From: Acanthamoeba castellanii str. Neff | Lineage: Eukaryota > Discosea > Longamoebia > Acanthamoebidae | Assembly (NCBI RefSeq): GCF_000313135.1 | Contig: NW_004457434.1 | Location: 159,563 to 223,562, forward strand | Direction: 5' to 3' | DNA: 64,000 nucleotides | Shown here: one piece after another, positions 43,001 to 56,845 of the stretch | Layout of the letters: every line of letters begins with the position of its first letter | Numbering within the stretch: position 1 is the stretch's first letter | Program-made: the position numbers and the translations under genes | Notes under the pieces: generated by a model | The model's database searches: none | Told to the model about the DNA's origin: nothing | Seen by the model: only the letters and a program-made list of their open reading frames with translations

Positions 43001-45375
43001 ATCTTGAATTGCACGTACTGGGCGGGAAGAACGGTTAGCATTGGCCTCGTTGGTGGCAATGAAGGAGCAAGGACGTTCGAGGGGACATACGTCCTTGGGG
43101 ATGATAACAGTGGACTCTTCTTCGTCAGTGGTATAGCCAATCGAGGCGTAGAGGTTCCTCTTCTGCTCCAGCGTCACCATACTCAGCAAAGCGTCCCAGT
43201 TTTCCGTTTGCCCCTGCGTAGGAATTGTGAGTAGAGCTGGCTTCGTTGTTCGAGCATTGGCCGTTACTGGTCTCTTACCGAAGCGGCGCCAGAGGCTGGA
43301 GCAGCTGGAGACGAGGAGCCCAGCCCGAAGTAACTGAGCCAACTGGACGTCTCTTGCTTGTGGGGCATCTTCTCGGGCGCGAGGTCAAGCTTCAACTCGG
43401 CCAGCGAACGGAAACTGCAACGCGTTGAGGAAGAGTGGAATCAGCCACAGTCCCGGGCAGACCGTGTCAGACAGGGGTACGTACTACAGCAAGTCCTCGT
43501 AGCTGTACTTGCGCTCCAACTCGGCAAGCCGGGGAGCTGGCTCGTAGCCTCGCAGTTTCAGTTTGTACAGTTTGATGTACTCGAGCCTGTCCCTTCGCCG
43601 TTCGGTGTAGTACTCGCCCGTCCACTTCCGTCGCTTCTCCTTGACGTCCTTGAGAGCACAGTTGGTGGCGAAGGTCCACCACGCTTTGGGGTCTTTCATG
43701 GGCGGTTGTTGCGGACGCAGCTTGCGGTACTGAGATATCGATTTGTGATGTTATGGAGTGTTCAATCAGCAGCCCAACGGGCTGAGCAGCAAACTAGTTC
43801 ACAAGAGCAAAGGCTCGTACCCTGCGCCCCTTGGCCTGCAGCTGGAACCAGTTGAGCAGACCGATGATGTCGCGGAACTGTGATTCTTCGAGACCCAGCG
43901 AAACACGTTCCAGGAGAAAGTTGATGGTGGCCTTGGGTATTTCCATATTGGGCAGTCGCTCCTTGTTGATGATCACCTACCGAACAAATGCCAAGGACGG
44001 GAGGTGTTCAATTGAGGTATTCGCCAACGCGAGGTCGGGTGTTCATGGTACCTTGAGCTCGCTGGAAACCGGCCGCACGATGTAATGTGGAGCTTTGGCG
44101 GTCTTCTTGGAGTCCTCATACGACAAGATCTGCAAATATTATGCATGTGGCAATTAGTGGCACAGTGTGTACACGAAGAACGCAAGAACACGCACCAGGT
44201 CATTCAGCTTCTTGCTCAGCTCTGCCGTCGATTGATAGCTCATGAAGGTGGCGTCGGTGTCCCAATAAACAGCCAAATTCTTGATCTCGACCAACTGCAC
44301 GACAGAAGGGAATGCGGCAGACGCCAGGTGAGCGCTGCTCATGAAAGGATAGCTGCAAGAGTAGGGCGTTACCTTGTGCACGAGTTCATGTTCAGTTGTG
44401 AGGAAGGCAGGTTTCCATGCAGAGTCGGTGGACCGTGCAGATAGCTGGTCCAGTGTCAAGCCACAGGCGAAGGGGTGCTGTGATGCGGGATTCATGATCA
44501 GCGAGATGAGTGAGGTTTTTTTCAAGAACCAGACATTCATTCAGAAGGTGAACGAAGTTTTTTACCTCCGATCGGTTGTCTTCGTAGCGGATATGAATCT
44601 TCTCTATGGTAATCTGGATGTTGTCGATCGCCTTCTGTACAAGCCTTGCGACAAACCCCTCCGGCTTCTGCACCATGTTGTCCTGGTCCGCTGCTGTGTC
44701 ACAAAACGAAAAACATGGGAGTGAGGCGAGGCTGCCGCAGCCTACATATCTCGAAACAGCAACAGCAAATGGTAGGCTACCCTTCTTTTCTCTCTTCTGC
44801 TGCTTGAGTAGTTCGGCTTGTGTGAGCTTCTTCTGCTTCTTCTCTTGCTCGCGTTCCTCCTCTTCCACGTCCCACTGTTGCCCACACGCCAACAGCAAGG
44901 CCACGGTCAGGGTATTCGTTTATCATAAACCAATACTCAAACTCCGTATGGAGCAGAGGAGCTCCCCGAGATGAAGGTTTACGTATTCATTGTTGGAGGC
45001 GGCAATCACGAAGATGTTGCGAATAATGATGACGATGGGTTCGCTCAGCAAACCCGAACGGATGCTTGACCACGGAATCTTCAACCGTAGCTCGCCCAGG
45101 AAGCCTTCGTGGTTCAGCAATAAATGAATTAATGTAAATAAAATAGAAAAATATGCCTCAACGCTGCATCCTGCACACGCCTGCAGGCAGTGGCGCATAC
45201 CTGATTTAACGGCAACAGGCAGATTGAGGTTGGCAAGGGCGCTCACTCGGATCTCGAGGTCCTTGAGCACCACATCACCGCCCCAGATGGCGATTTTGAG
45301 GTTCTCCTTGTCGAGGCCCTTCACGAACTTGCCCAGGTACTTGGTGAGGATTTCAGAGACGATCGATTCGAACAT
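29402..45375 (-). CDS. VPS13: VPS13 family bridge-like lipid-transfer protein
   Basis: One gene of about 16 kb with several dozen short exons. It starts at ATG 45375 with the chorein N-terminus (MFESIVSEILTKYLGKFVKG, WGGDVVLKDLEIR). This is followed by LKIPWSSI, PIVIIIRNIFVIA and KAIDNIQITIEKIHIRYED, the extended VPS13 groove. Beta-rich VAB-domain repeats lie at about 33.3-35.6 kb (YKITNWTSYPLTIYQK, LVNHLDEPIYYKQKGFADMQ, ILPANSRLPFHWLDL, ISPPLILENVLLCDMEYALV). The ATG2-C/amphipathic helical region has SLVKNSMVGVTNSLSKVTDT near 31.3 kb and NAGQGLLQGAKSLGKGLASG near 31.1 kb. Next come ERIRLPRYIGQDKVIL and the PH-like C-terminal domain, ending DHKWDEIMAYA. VPS13 proteins move phospholipids between membranes at contact sites. 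Individual exons were not all phased. Confidence 0.93.
31615..31678. repeat. (CACACG)10 hexanucleotide microsatellite in VPS13 intron
   Basis: About ten near-perfect copies of the hexamer GCACAC lie in an intron. It is the longest perfect repeat in the window. Confidence 0.95.
34264..34290. repeat. (GT)n microsatellite in VPS13 intron
   Basis: About 13 GT units lie between exons of the VAB region. Confidence 0.95.
40000..40042. repeat. (CA)n(GA)n compound microsatellite in VPS13 intron
   Basis: A CA tract passes directly into about eleven AG units. Confidence 0.9.
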
Positions 45376-45670
45376 CTTGCTCTCCTCCTGCGCACGGCGA
45401 ATGCGGCTTGCCCGTGCTCTTCGTCACTGATGGGCACTCTTCCAATTGAAAGATGTTGTCTCGCGTGGCAGTAAAGCTTCGATGTGATGGCCGTGCCCAC
45501 AGCCCACCACCAGGACGTGGCTGGTTCTTTTTTTCCTTGGTTTCTCTGTTTTTTTCCCGCCCTCTTCCTGTTCCGAATTGGCTTCAGGAGACAAGCAGAA
45601 CATTGCTAACGACGCTAGTTGGTACAAGTGCTCTACTGATCGATTGTGCTTCAACAAGTCCGTTGGTCAT
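45376..45670. other. Intergenic region upstream of VPS13
   Basis: 295 bp lie between the VPS13 start and the stop of the next minus-strand gene. T-rich tracts occur near 45528-45558. No gene or known element was recognised. Confidence 0.4.
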
Positions 45671-46779
45671 TTATGAAGGCAGCATTCCTTCCTTCAGGCA
45701 AGAAAGAGGCTGTACACAATCCTCATCGCCCAATGCGGACACCAGCCCTTCAAGCGTCTCTCGGGTATCAAGCGCTGGTAAGGCAGAGAGCGCTTGCTTC
45801 ACCCTTAGGCCAGTCCACATTGAATAGAGTGAGCAAGACCATTCCGATGCAGTGATTCATGGAGGCGCATACCGAGAGCCTCGGCTAGCACTGACGAGGA
45901 ACAGCAAGGTCACTTCGCAGCGGAGTTTGTCTAAGTCCACGCACACGGCCCACGCCACACTGACGTCTCGTGCTTCCTCTACGACCACAAACTGCGCCAT
46001 ATCTATGTCCGCCATGCCGCGCATTCAGACAAAGCACACACCCAAGGAACAGCAAGTGCAACGTTACCTGAGCCCATGTGCCAGTCCTTGAGCTCAAGTT
46101 GAAAGCCATCCAGGTCTAGCGTTTCCTGCTCGTGAACGTGTGAGTGGAGAATCAACATGGCACATTCATTGGTCGTAGTTGTGCACCTGGACCAAGTGAG
46201 TGTGCTGATCTGCCGGCTTCAAACGGTCGATGCCCACATGCGCCACATCTTCTTCCCCTGGCTACATGCACTCGCAGCTTAGGGCAACACGGTGCAATCG
46301 AACCACACAAGATGGGCGAAAAAGCGTACCGGCCGCGCAAGGTTCTTGGGAGCAAAGAGTCCGATAAGCGGCCACCGAGAGACGCCCTGCCGCCCTTCCT
46401 CCAGCACGTCGTTGGCAAAGAGCCAGCCCTGGTAGAACAGGTTGTAGTGGTCGGCCGAGCCCGGCAAGCGTTGGCTCACCTGCACCCGCAGCTGCCACTG
46501 CAGACCGGCAGCGCCCTCGGGCGGCAGAGTAGGGGGCAAACGCACGATGCGCTGGTCAGGCTGGACCAGGACATGGTGGGCGTGCTCCCGCACCACTTCA
46601 GCCCACACCACCTCCTTCAGTGGGCGTCCGAGTAGTGCCAGCCGACCCAGCACCTCGTGGGAAGTGAGGTCAACGACGAGAAGTTGGGGTGCGGCACGGA
46701 AAGCGTCGCCCCCACCATAGGACCCCACCGTGAGGGTGCACCACAGCCCCAGCGCCTCGCTCTTCTCCACACCCAGCAT
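45671..46779 (-). CDS. Hypothetical five-exon protein, unknown
   Basis: Exons 46779-46330, 46261-46187, 46125-46068, 46002-45873 and 45803-45671 join in phase and give about 280 residues. They begin MLGVEKSEALGLWCTLTVGS and end LSCLKEGMLPS. The first exon holds a beta-rich stretch (QWQLRVQVSQRLPGSADHYN) and WLFANDVLEEGRQG. The fourth holds MAQFVVVEEARDVSVAWAVC. The consistent phase across four introns argues strongly for a real gene. I see no signal peptide, membrane span or known motif. It sits between VPS13 and the TrmK-like gene, all on the minus strand, with no functional link evident. Confidence 0.6.
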
Positions 46780-46893
46780 TTTGTTGTTCTATTTCGTTTC
46801 GTTTCGTTTGTTTCGTTTTGGTTTGTTTGCTTCCTGCGAATCTTCGCACTCACGCCTTTTCCGTTCTGAAGCCGCGAGGGTGGGAGTTGTGGT

Positions 46894-48122
46894 TTATTGT
46901 AGTAGAGCTGATCGTCCCTCTGGCTCGTCGGGTCGTCGTTCCTGCGAGTTGGGCGCTGTGATCCTCTGTTCGTCTTGTATCGAAGCCCCTAGGTCGTTTC
47001 TAGCGTCACCGCCTACCCTCTCGTTGTGTGAGCTGGACGACACATCGCTTTCTGAACCCACGGCGGACTCGATGGCCAGCTCCGCTGTTGTGGTTGCGTT
47101 CGCGGGCTGTTGTTGCTGGCGCATTCGTTCGAGTAGCTGCTCCTTCTGCTCGAGAGCCTTGTCAACGCTGCGCAGGAAGGAGCAGTAGAGCTTCTTCTTT
47201 TTGGCCACGTGCTTCCACTCGTCGACTTCGATCCGGCCGCGGCAGTCCTCGAGATAGTCGATGAGCATGGGGTGTGGACGGGACATGTTGAAGGGCCCGA
47301 TAAAGAGGTCGAGGTTGTCTTTCACGTTCGTCTCCTCGCCACGCTCGACGCAGAGGACCGAGTAGAAGCGATCGAACTCCTTGACGATCTCCTCGTCGAC
47401 GATGCGCCAGTTCTTGCTGAAGTTGAGGTAGGGTCGCAGGACGCCAGTGCTGATGGCCGGACAAAACACGAGCCGATGGCACGCCAGCGCCTGCTCCTGG
47501 TCCCGCTGCAGGATGTCCACTATCTGGTTCTCTCCAAACCCTGCCATCACGGCTTGCTGCACCTGTTTGGCGATTGCCAGGTCAGAGAGGCATGAAAAAA
47601 AACGAATAAATATAAACAAATAAATCCATAAATCCATAAATCCAAAAATTAATAAATTATCCGTTAATCGTGACTTTGCGATTGGAGATTTGAGATTTGA
47701 GGCATACCTGGCCGGGTCGGAAGCAGCTGAGGCCATTGCCTGTGATCCATCTCGGACGGCTTCGCCATTTGTGGCGACGAGGTGTACATGACCTTGCTAG
47801 CGAGGGTCGGATTCTTTTCGACGCCCACTAAGTCCGTGTGGCCCAGCTCGTCCAGTTCGGCCAGCAGGTAGCCGTTGTCATAGCCAATGTCTGCGATTGT
47901 GCCTGGATGTCGCAGATCGAGCATGCTCAAGACCGTCGAGAGCCGTGTGCCCAATCGCAGATTACGCCGGGATGTAACGATGCCAATTGCCCCGGCAGAC
48001 GCGAATGGTGAGAAGAGGGGAGTGGAGAGGAAGGCGGATGGTGGTCGCGCGCCAGTGTGGAAGGAAGGGCACGGACCGGTCGTCCACCTGCAAGACGAGG
48101 CAGCAGATGTCGTCCGCCTCAT
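46894..48122 (-). CDS. TrmK-like tRNA (adenine-N1) methyltransferase, possibly mitochondrial
   Basis: From ATG 48122-48120 the first about 45 residues are rich in Arg, Ser, Thr and Pro with no acidic residue, like a mitochondrial presequence. Then come LGTRLSTVLSML and TIADIGYDNGYLLAELDELG (SAM-binding motif I), GNGLSCFRPGQVQQAVMAGF, HRLVFCPAISTGVLRPYLNF, NWRIVDEEIVKEFDRFYSVL, and a C-terminal helical region (DLFIGPFNMSRPHPMLIDYL). This order matches bacterial TrmK (DUF633), which methylates A22 of tRNA. The bacterial AGMGG motif is altered to AGFGE. An AT-rich intron occupies about 47567-47707. Upstream of it the frame must change between ASKV (about 47790) and GNGL (about 47735), and no intron fits cleanly. 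The tail to TAA 46896-46894 is polar and disordered. It starts 59 bp from the TBC1D23 stop. Confidence 0.75.
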
Positions 48123-48181
48123 CTTTGTGTTTTTTAATCTTTATGCCAAGAAAAACGTGCCGGCGTGTGTTTACTTGCACG

Positions 48182-51100
48182 CTAGGAAGAGGCTGCAGCG
48201 CTGGCCGCCTGCTTAGTCACAAAGGCATCGACAGCACGCGTGACCGTGGCAATGCACTCCGTCGGTCGTTCCACCACGTACTGCGCGGAGGTGATTTGCT
48301 GCTGGTCGGGCTGCGGCTGCTCCGTTGTCGCATGCCCGCCTGCGCCGCTGCCGCCCTCTCCATCGCTGCTTCGGCTCCCCGCTTCAGCCGAAGCTCTTGC
48401 GGGCGGCACCTCACCATTGAGGTCGGCCCCTGCAGCAGGGGCATCCGCACCAGCGGAGGTCGAGGCGGCGTCTCTGCTCTCCGGCGAGTAGAGGAAGGTG
48501 AGCAGCTTGGGGGTCCGCTTCTTGAAGGTGATCTTCACGATATTCTCCAGCGAGTGCACCCGCTCCACAGCCACCAGGAACCGCTTCTCCTCGTGCACCC
48601 GCAGCTCCAGCAGTTCGTCCCCCGTCACCACCAGATACCTGCGGGGAGGGGGTTATGCTTTAGTGACACAGGCACAGCACACAGCACGCAGGCGACGAGG
48701 GATCCGTACCACGGGTGAAGGCTAGCGTCGATCACCTGTTTGCAGGCGAAGAAGGACCAGGCCTGGTGAGACTCCACGTACTGGTCCAGGCGCACATACT
48801 CCCCGATCTTATGCTGCGGTCGCTTGTTACGCCCTATCGGTGACACACGCACGCGCGCAGTGAGACGTGACGTCCCATTGCAGGGGGCATTGGCAGTACC
48901 CGCGGCCCAGAGGGATGGCAGGGAGTTGAGAGACTGCCAGAGACCGGGCTTGCGCGGCTCGGCGATTGCCTTCTGCTTCTTGCTGCTGTCCTCCGCTGGA
49001 GCTGGAGCAGTGCTCTGTTCTGGCGCAGCCGCCTCCGCGGGGGCCGCGCTGCCGTCGGGTTCGGTTTCGATCGGGCCAGCTGGAGACTGGCCAGCGCCGT
49101 AGCCATTGAGAGAGCTGCTCGTGTCGGTCGTGGCGGGCTTCGCAGTTGCCTCGCCTTTGGCGCGTCCCCACGAGGAGAACAAGCCGCTGCCCCAACGCGA
49201 CACCGTCGTCTGCCCAGGGACGGCGGCCTTCTTCTCCCCATCGCCGAGCCGTGCGGCTTCAGCGCTGCTTTCCGCCGAGGGCGGTTGATCGCCCGGCGGC
49301 GCTGATGGACCCTTCTCGTGGCCCTCCTCGGCATTGGCGTCTCCGGCTTCTTCGTCTTCGGCGCCCTCGTCTTCTTCGTCAACCGGATGGGCCTGTTCGC
49401 CTTCACCGTCATCGTCGTCGTCATCGTCGATGGTGAACAGACGCTGGGAGGTGGAGTGCTTCTCGACCACTGCTTGTTGCTTTTCCTGGCCAGCGGCGGA
49501 CGAGGCGTTGGTAGCAGGCGCGACAGTGGCGCTGGCCGCATCAGCCGGTCCGGCAGCAGGCGCCGAGGCGGCGGTCCTCCCACCGCCGAGCGAAAAGGGA
49601 ATGGTGGGCATGCGAGTGGACACCCGCGAGAAGCCCGACGCGAGCGTCGACACCAGCGATGTCGGCAACGAGATGCCCGGCGTTCGCAGCGACGACGTTG
49701 CAGCTCCCGTCGAGGCGGTCGATGGGGAGGCAGAGTCCGCTGATGGAGACGAAGCAGACGATGGTGATAGTGCCGGTGCCGGTGCCGGTGTAGGGGATGA
49801 TGGCGTTTGGGTGGGGGATGGCAGTGGCGGCGGAGGCAGCGGTGGGGATGTGGATGGAACAGCGGCGGAGGAAGTGGAGGAAGAGGGCGGAGATGAGGAG
49901 AAGGAGTAGGCTGTGCGGTCCTGGTACTTGGGCGCCGCACCGGACGACCCGGTGAGGAAAGACGAAAAGAAGGCCGAAGTGACCGACGAAGCTGCCGACG
50001 ATGACGACGCCGCCGACGACGCGTTCTGAGTGCTGATGCAGACGAGACACTTGGAGCGGTCGTGGTCCATTATTTCGGTGTAGTCCTCCGCGGGCGATGC
50101 GGCAGGCGACATGAGGAACGAGTGCAGCGCTTCGTAGCCGCCATGCACCCCGCTCACGTGGTTGAATCCTGGGGACACGATATGATATTGTTTGTTTGTA
50201 GTGAGCGAATGCCAGGAGGCGAATGGAGACCAGCTGGGCCTACGCACCTTTCTGCAGGAACTGGAGTACGATGAGCTCGAGAAATGTGTCGGTCTGTGCA
50301 GCGCCCATGAAGGCGAAGTGCATGGAGTCGCTCTTGAGCTGTGCGAGCCCGTCCAACAGCTGCTTGAACTCTTCGGGCCGCTCGAGCAGCTGGTCAGGGG
50401 AGAGGACAGAGGTGAGCGTGGAGACGGGCGAGGGGCGGACGGTGCGCCCCATTGGTTAGTTTTTGTGTTCTTTTTGGCAGCGCGCACCAATCGGGAGGGC
50501 AGGTGGAAGGCGGTCGGGAGGTGGCCGCTCCGGAACTCGTCGTCCGTGCGCACGTCGAGCAGGAGGAACTTGAGACCCTTGCCGGTCATCGTCTCTGCCG
50601 CTTCGGGCGCCGACAGCTGCAGACAGGTGGGCGTCGACAGCGACGGATCGGCCGTGAAGAGGCACCGCTTCACCCACGCGCTCCAGTCCTGTGGCCGCCG
50701 CCGACGAAAGATATGAACGAAATCCGCGCATTGTGTCAAGCGGGTGTCTACCAAGTACCTGTGTTTGGAAAGTGGCGGCGTAGAGCTGCTGCCTAAAGGC
50801 GCGCGGCGTGCGTCGTTCGAACGTGAGGGCCTGATAGGTGGTGGTGGTGGGGTGGGATGAGATAAGATCTAGCGAGCACCAACGACCACATGCATGAGTT
50901 GGGGAGAGGGGTGCACACCTGCCCGATGAGCTGGTGGATCTCCTCCGGGGAGGAAGTGGTAACGCGCGAGAGCTCGGAGAGTATCGCCTGCTGGCTGGTG
51001 GCAGCAAGAATCGCCGATCTGCGGTTGGAAGCCCAAAAGGCGCGTTAATGCGGGGCTCTCATATACAGGAGAGTCCAGAGCGGAGGCCGAAAGCTCTAGG

Positions 51101-52936
51101 GGGGGTACCGCTTGCTGAGCAGGAAGGCCAGACCGAAGAAGTAGGGGAAGAACGGATCGCCATGGGCGAAGAAGAAGTCCCACAGGGTGTAGACCTCGTC
51201 CATGTCATAGATGCATGTAAAGAGCGAAGAGAACTGTGCCCACCCACCACCCGTTAGTACTCAAGTCGTTACGAGAAGGAGGCACAACAGCCACGCGCGG
51301 AAGGATCGCGCACCCATTGGGAAGAGAACCGGAAATGGGGTAGATTGTTTTGGTCGAGGAAGAGGCATAGCGGTTGGTCGTGGTACAACACCAGCAGGCG
51401 GAACAATTGATTGATACAACTGGTACGACGATACGCGGTAGGTGGTAGACTTAGAATGCAAACTATGCTTTGAGAAAAAAAAACAATGTGGCTGCGTACG
51501 TATGAACAGAGGAGTCTTCGACGAAGGTGAGTGGAACGTGCTTCGAGATGAAGGTGTCGAAACAGTTGAAGGCCACATCCAGTGGGTAGTTGAGCATGAG
51601 AAACTGGGCCAGTAATTCGTTCAAGTACAGGCCTGCACATCATTTCACAATGACGGTGTTGAGTGACTGATCGCACTAAGGTTAGTCCTTTAATGGAGGG
51701 CAGAAAACCTTCGCGGTACTTGACATAGCGACGCTTGCAGTAGAACCGAAGCACACGAGTCATACGCTGCGACACGCCATCGTCTCTGAATTCTGCATGG
51801 GTAGTGAGTTGAACACACACCACACCACCACACCACAAGTCGCGCTTCGATTGTCGTACCGGGCAGCTCGGGGCGAGTGTCGCGGCAGGCTTGGACGAGC
51901 TTCTCCTCTTCGGGCGTCAGCGGGGCGGCAAGCAACTCTTCCCACCCGGCCATCGAATCGCCCGGCTTTTTGTCTGCGCCCAGAAGCGACTGCACCAGCA
52001 GTTCAACCAACGAAGAGAAGCGCGGCACTACGTTGGCCAGATGGTAGCGGTGAGCGACAAGAGGTCGAGGCGCACCTTCCACAGCGCGGGCCGGACGGAT
52101 TCGGGAATGATGTAGCTGCGACCAAGCTGCCGCAGGTGGTCGAGGTCGGGCGAGGCCTTGCCCAGCTCCTCTTCGAGCTCGTGCATCGCCTCCTCGCTCG
52201 TCTCTTGCCCGTGTGGGTAGTCCTCCTGTTCGGCGGGCTTGTTGGTAGACGAGTCTGCGTCGCTTCCGCCGCCGAGCTCTTCGCGTCTGACCAGTTCCCG
52301 CAGCTTGAGCTCGTTGAGGCTCTCAAGGTAGCGGCCTTCGATGGTGTCGGTGATCTCCTTTATCAGCGAGTGCTCGGGCGTCAAGTCTTGTTCAGTCGCC
52401 TCCGCCTCGACGAGAACGTCATCACCATCGCCGCCACCGACGCTGTCGCCATCCTCTTCCTTCTTTTCGCTCGTCTGTTGCTGGTGTTCATCATCGTCGC
52501 CCCCGTCAGCCGCAGCTTGCGTGGCGCCGTCTTCTTCGTCAAGTGCAAACGTAGAGGTGCTTGCAGCCGAGAGCGTGGAAGCGAAGGCGGCACCAGGCAC
52601 GGAAGAGCCACTCTGCGAGTGCATGAGTGCGGTTGAAGATGCCGGCGGGTGGTCCACTGCTGGTGGTGGCAAGGGGGTGCGAGTGTCAAGAGAGGGCCTG
52701 GGCGGCAGCTTTTTGCTGCCCATCTCTTCTTCCATGATCTTCTGCAGATCGACTTCGCCAAAGCCGAAATCTAGCTCGATGTCGCCCATGGGAAGGCTGT
52801 CCATGTCTGTGGACGCAAGCTGCCGGTTGCTGTCGAGCGCCTCGAAGAGGGGTTCGTTGAGGATGTCAGCCAGCTGGCTGGACAGATCAAAGTCGCCCAT
52901 TGAAACGGAGGGTGAAGCCGCCCCTTTATCATCCAT
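48182..52936 (-). CDS. TBC1D23: TBC1D23 homologue: TBC, rhodanese-like and C-terminal cargo-binding domains
   Basis: From ATG 52936 the protein opens with a long acidic, Ser-rich, disordered region. The TBC domain follows (SYIIPESVRPALWK, joined over an intron 51990-52075 to SLLGADKKPGDSMAGWEELL, then MTRVLRFYCKRRYVKYREGF, LYLNELLAQFLMLNYPLDVA, and DPFFPYFFGLAFLLSKR). Next is a rhodanese-like domain (FLLLDVRTDDEFRSGHLPTA ... HFAFMGAAQTDT) lacking the catalytic Cys, then a very long Ser/Pro/Ala-rich linker (about 48.9-50.0 kb). The C-terminal PH-like domain ends the protein (YLVVTGDELLELRVHEEKRF, ENIVKITFKKRTPKLLTFLY), with TAG 48184-48182. This is the exact TBC1D23 layout. In animals TBC1D23 bridges golgin-captured endosomal vesicles to the WASH complex. 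Confidence 0.92.
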
Positions 52937-53032
52937 AGTGTGCCTTTGTTGTTTTATTTCCTTTTTCTTTTTCAGGCAGCTTTTTTATTTTTAACAGGCC
53001 AGCACTTCAGAAATCAAATTGAAGGATCAAGG
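52937..53032. promoter_or_regulatory. 96-bp bidirectional promoter region
   Basis: Start codons of TBC1D23 (minus) and the B15-like gene (plus) are 96 bp apart. The interval is T-rich with a CTTTTTC-rich tract. No TATA box is obvious. Confidence 0.5.
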
Positions 53033-53356
53033 ATGAACAGCAACAAGTTTTACGTCCCGCGAGGCCCGAGGGTGGAGCATGCGATCAAGGACCCTGCGAT
53101 CGAGGAATGGGCGTTCTACAGGGAGAACACGCACCGCTACTTTCGGATGAATCCCAAGATCGCGAGGAAGGCCCTCATCTGGGCGGTGGCCGTGCCGTAC
53201 ATCACCTACCAGCTGACGAAGATGGCCCAAATCGAGCAGGACAACCAAAACCCGCGCAGCCAGCTCGCCGTTCCCGACCGGAGTACCTTTGAGACCGTCC
53301 AATGCCGGCACCATTCCGACGTCCCTCCCCGCGCGTCGATTTGTACCTTCGCATAA
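53033..53356 (+). CDS. Possible complex I B15 (NDUFB4-like) subunit
   Basis: ATG 53033 begins MNSNKFYVPRGPRVEHAIKD. The core EWAFYRENTHRYFRMNPKIA, followed by KALIWAVAVPYITYQLTKMA, resembles NDUFB4/B15: a YREN-x5-FR segment followed by one transmembrane helix. B15 is an accessory subunit of the membrane arm of mitochondrial complex I. The simple frame ends at TAA 53354-53356 after an unconserved tail. That tail may be an artefact: an intron from near 53299 to the CTCGCAG at 53403 would replace it with PLSWQQLKRKLVVV and a stop. The size, about 100 residues, fits the family. Identification rests on a short motif. Confidence 0.55.
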   Translation: MNSNKFYVPRGPRVEHAIKDPAIEEWAFYRENTHRYFRMNPKIARKALIWAVAVPYITYQLTKMAQIEQDNQNPRSQLAVPDRSTFETVQCRHHSDVPPRASICTFA

Positions 53357-53543
53357 AAGCACGCGTGCCTTCACTCCTCGCGCTCTCCCTCATCTTGTCT
53401 CGCAGCCCCTTTCTTGGCAGCAACTCAAGCGGAAGCTTGTCGTCGTGCACAGCTCGTTGGTGTAAAAGGTTGCACTAACCTGACTTTAATCTTTGTTTTG
53501 AAAAACTACTACTTCCTTGCTTGATGAAGCTCGAAACGCTCGG

Positions 53544-55973
<2,430 letters not shown>

Positions 55974-56845
55974 GGTGTGATCTTGCTCGATGCGGACGAG
56001 GAGTCCTTTCTCGCGGAAGGGTTACGGAATAGGGGCGTGGTCCAGCGTGATCGAGGCGTGCAGATCCGGCGGTTCTCGACAAGCGATGAACCGGAGGGCC
56101 TAGAGACGTAGAAGGGTGGTGAGCGACGACAAGAAGAGCAAGAGCGAAGCGAGACCCAAAAAGGCCAGCGCCGTTTTGCCGGCGCTTGTTGCCCACTAAA
56201 ATCCCGGTTTTTTCACTACGAATTCCTCCTATCACATTACATTCCAGGCATTCCAAAGTGCCACATGGGCTTTTGGGACCCGACCAAGTTGCTGTTGCAT
56301 GAAGCGTCGTCGTGTACCACAATAGGCCGCGCAGGGTGGGAAGAGGGACCTCTTGTCCGGCTCGACGAGCTCTTTCTGGGCTGGGAGTGGTGCTGGTAGT
56401 TAAACTAGTTCATCGACTTATCAGAACGAGAGTAAAATAGGGCCAGGAGGGAGACAGTGCGAGGAACTGCGCAGCCCAAGATACAATCGGGCGGTGGCCA
56501 TGGAAGTTGGCACCCGCTAAGGAGTGTGTAACAACATTCACCCCCAGAGGTTCTCACTCTCCAACCGGCCCGAGAGGGTCGGTCTGAGAGAGTTGCCTCA
56601 GAGGACCTGCACCATTGTTAGGCTGCGTTTCAGTCCTCCCCGCCTGTCAGAGCTTTCCCCTTCACCACCAGGCCTGGTTGACGCAATCACCCTCCTTTTT
56701 TTTGTGGAGGTGTGGCAGCCAATACATCCACCAGCTTTGGCCCGGCGAACTTGACGCTCACGTGTACACCACACAGCCCTGTTGCATTGGTTTACGTGGC
56801 TGATCAACATCATTCTATTCTCACGCAATGCAACGTAACACCCAC
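55974..56845. other. Intergenic region upstream of the sulfurylase gene
   Basis: 870 bp lie between two minus-strand genes. The motif at 56158 lies about 185-210 bp upstream of the sulfurylase ATG. I see no credible gene; the open frames here are short and without motifs. Confidence 0.45.
56158..56183 (-). promoter_or_regulatory. Possible promoter element, shared with 8685
   Basis: The plus strand begins AAAAAGGCCAGCGCCGTTTT and ends GCCGGC. The same pattern with a few changes occurs at 8685-8711, also upstream of a minus-strand gene. Function is inferred from recurrence only. Confidence 0.3.

Noticed and set aside
48834..49940. 368-aa Arg/Pro-rich minus-strand frame
   Set aside because: It is a shifted frame of the disordered linker of TBC1D23.
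56524..56754. 76-aa plus-strand frame
   Set aside because: No motif and no start context; it lies in the downstream flank of a minus-strand gene.
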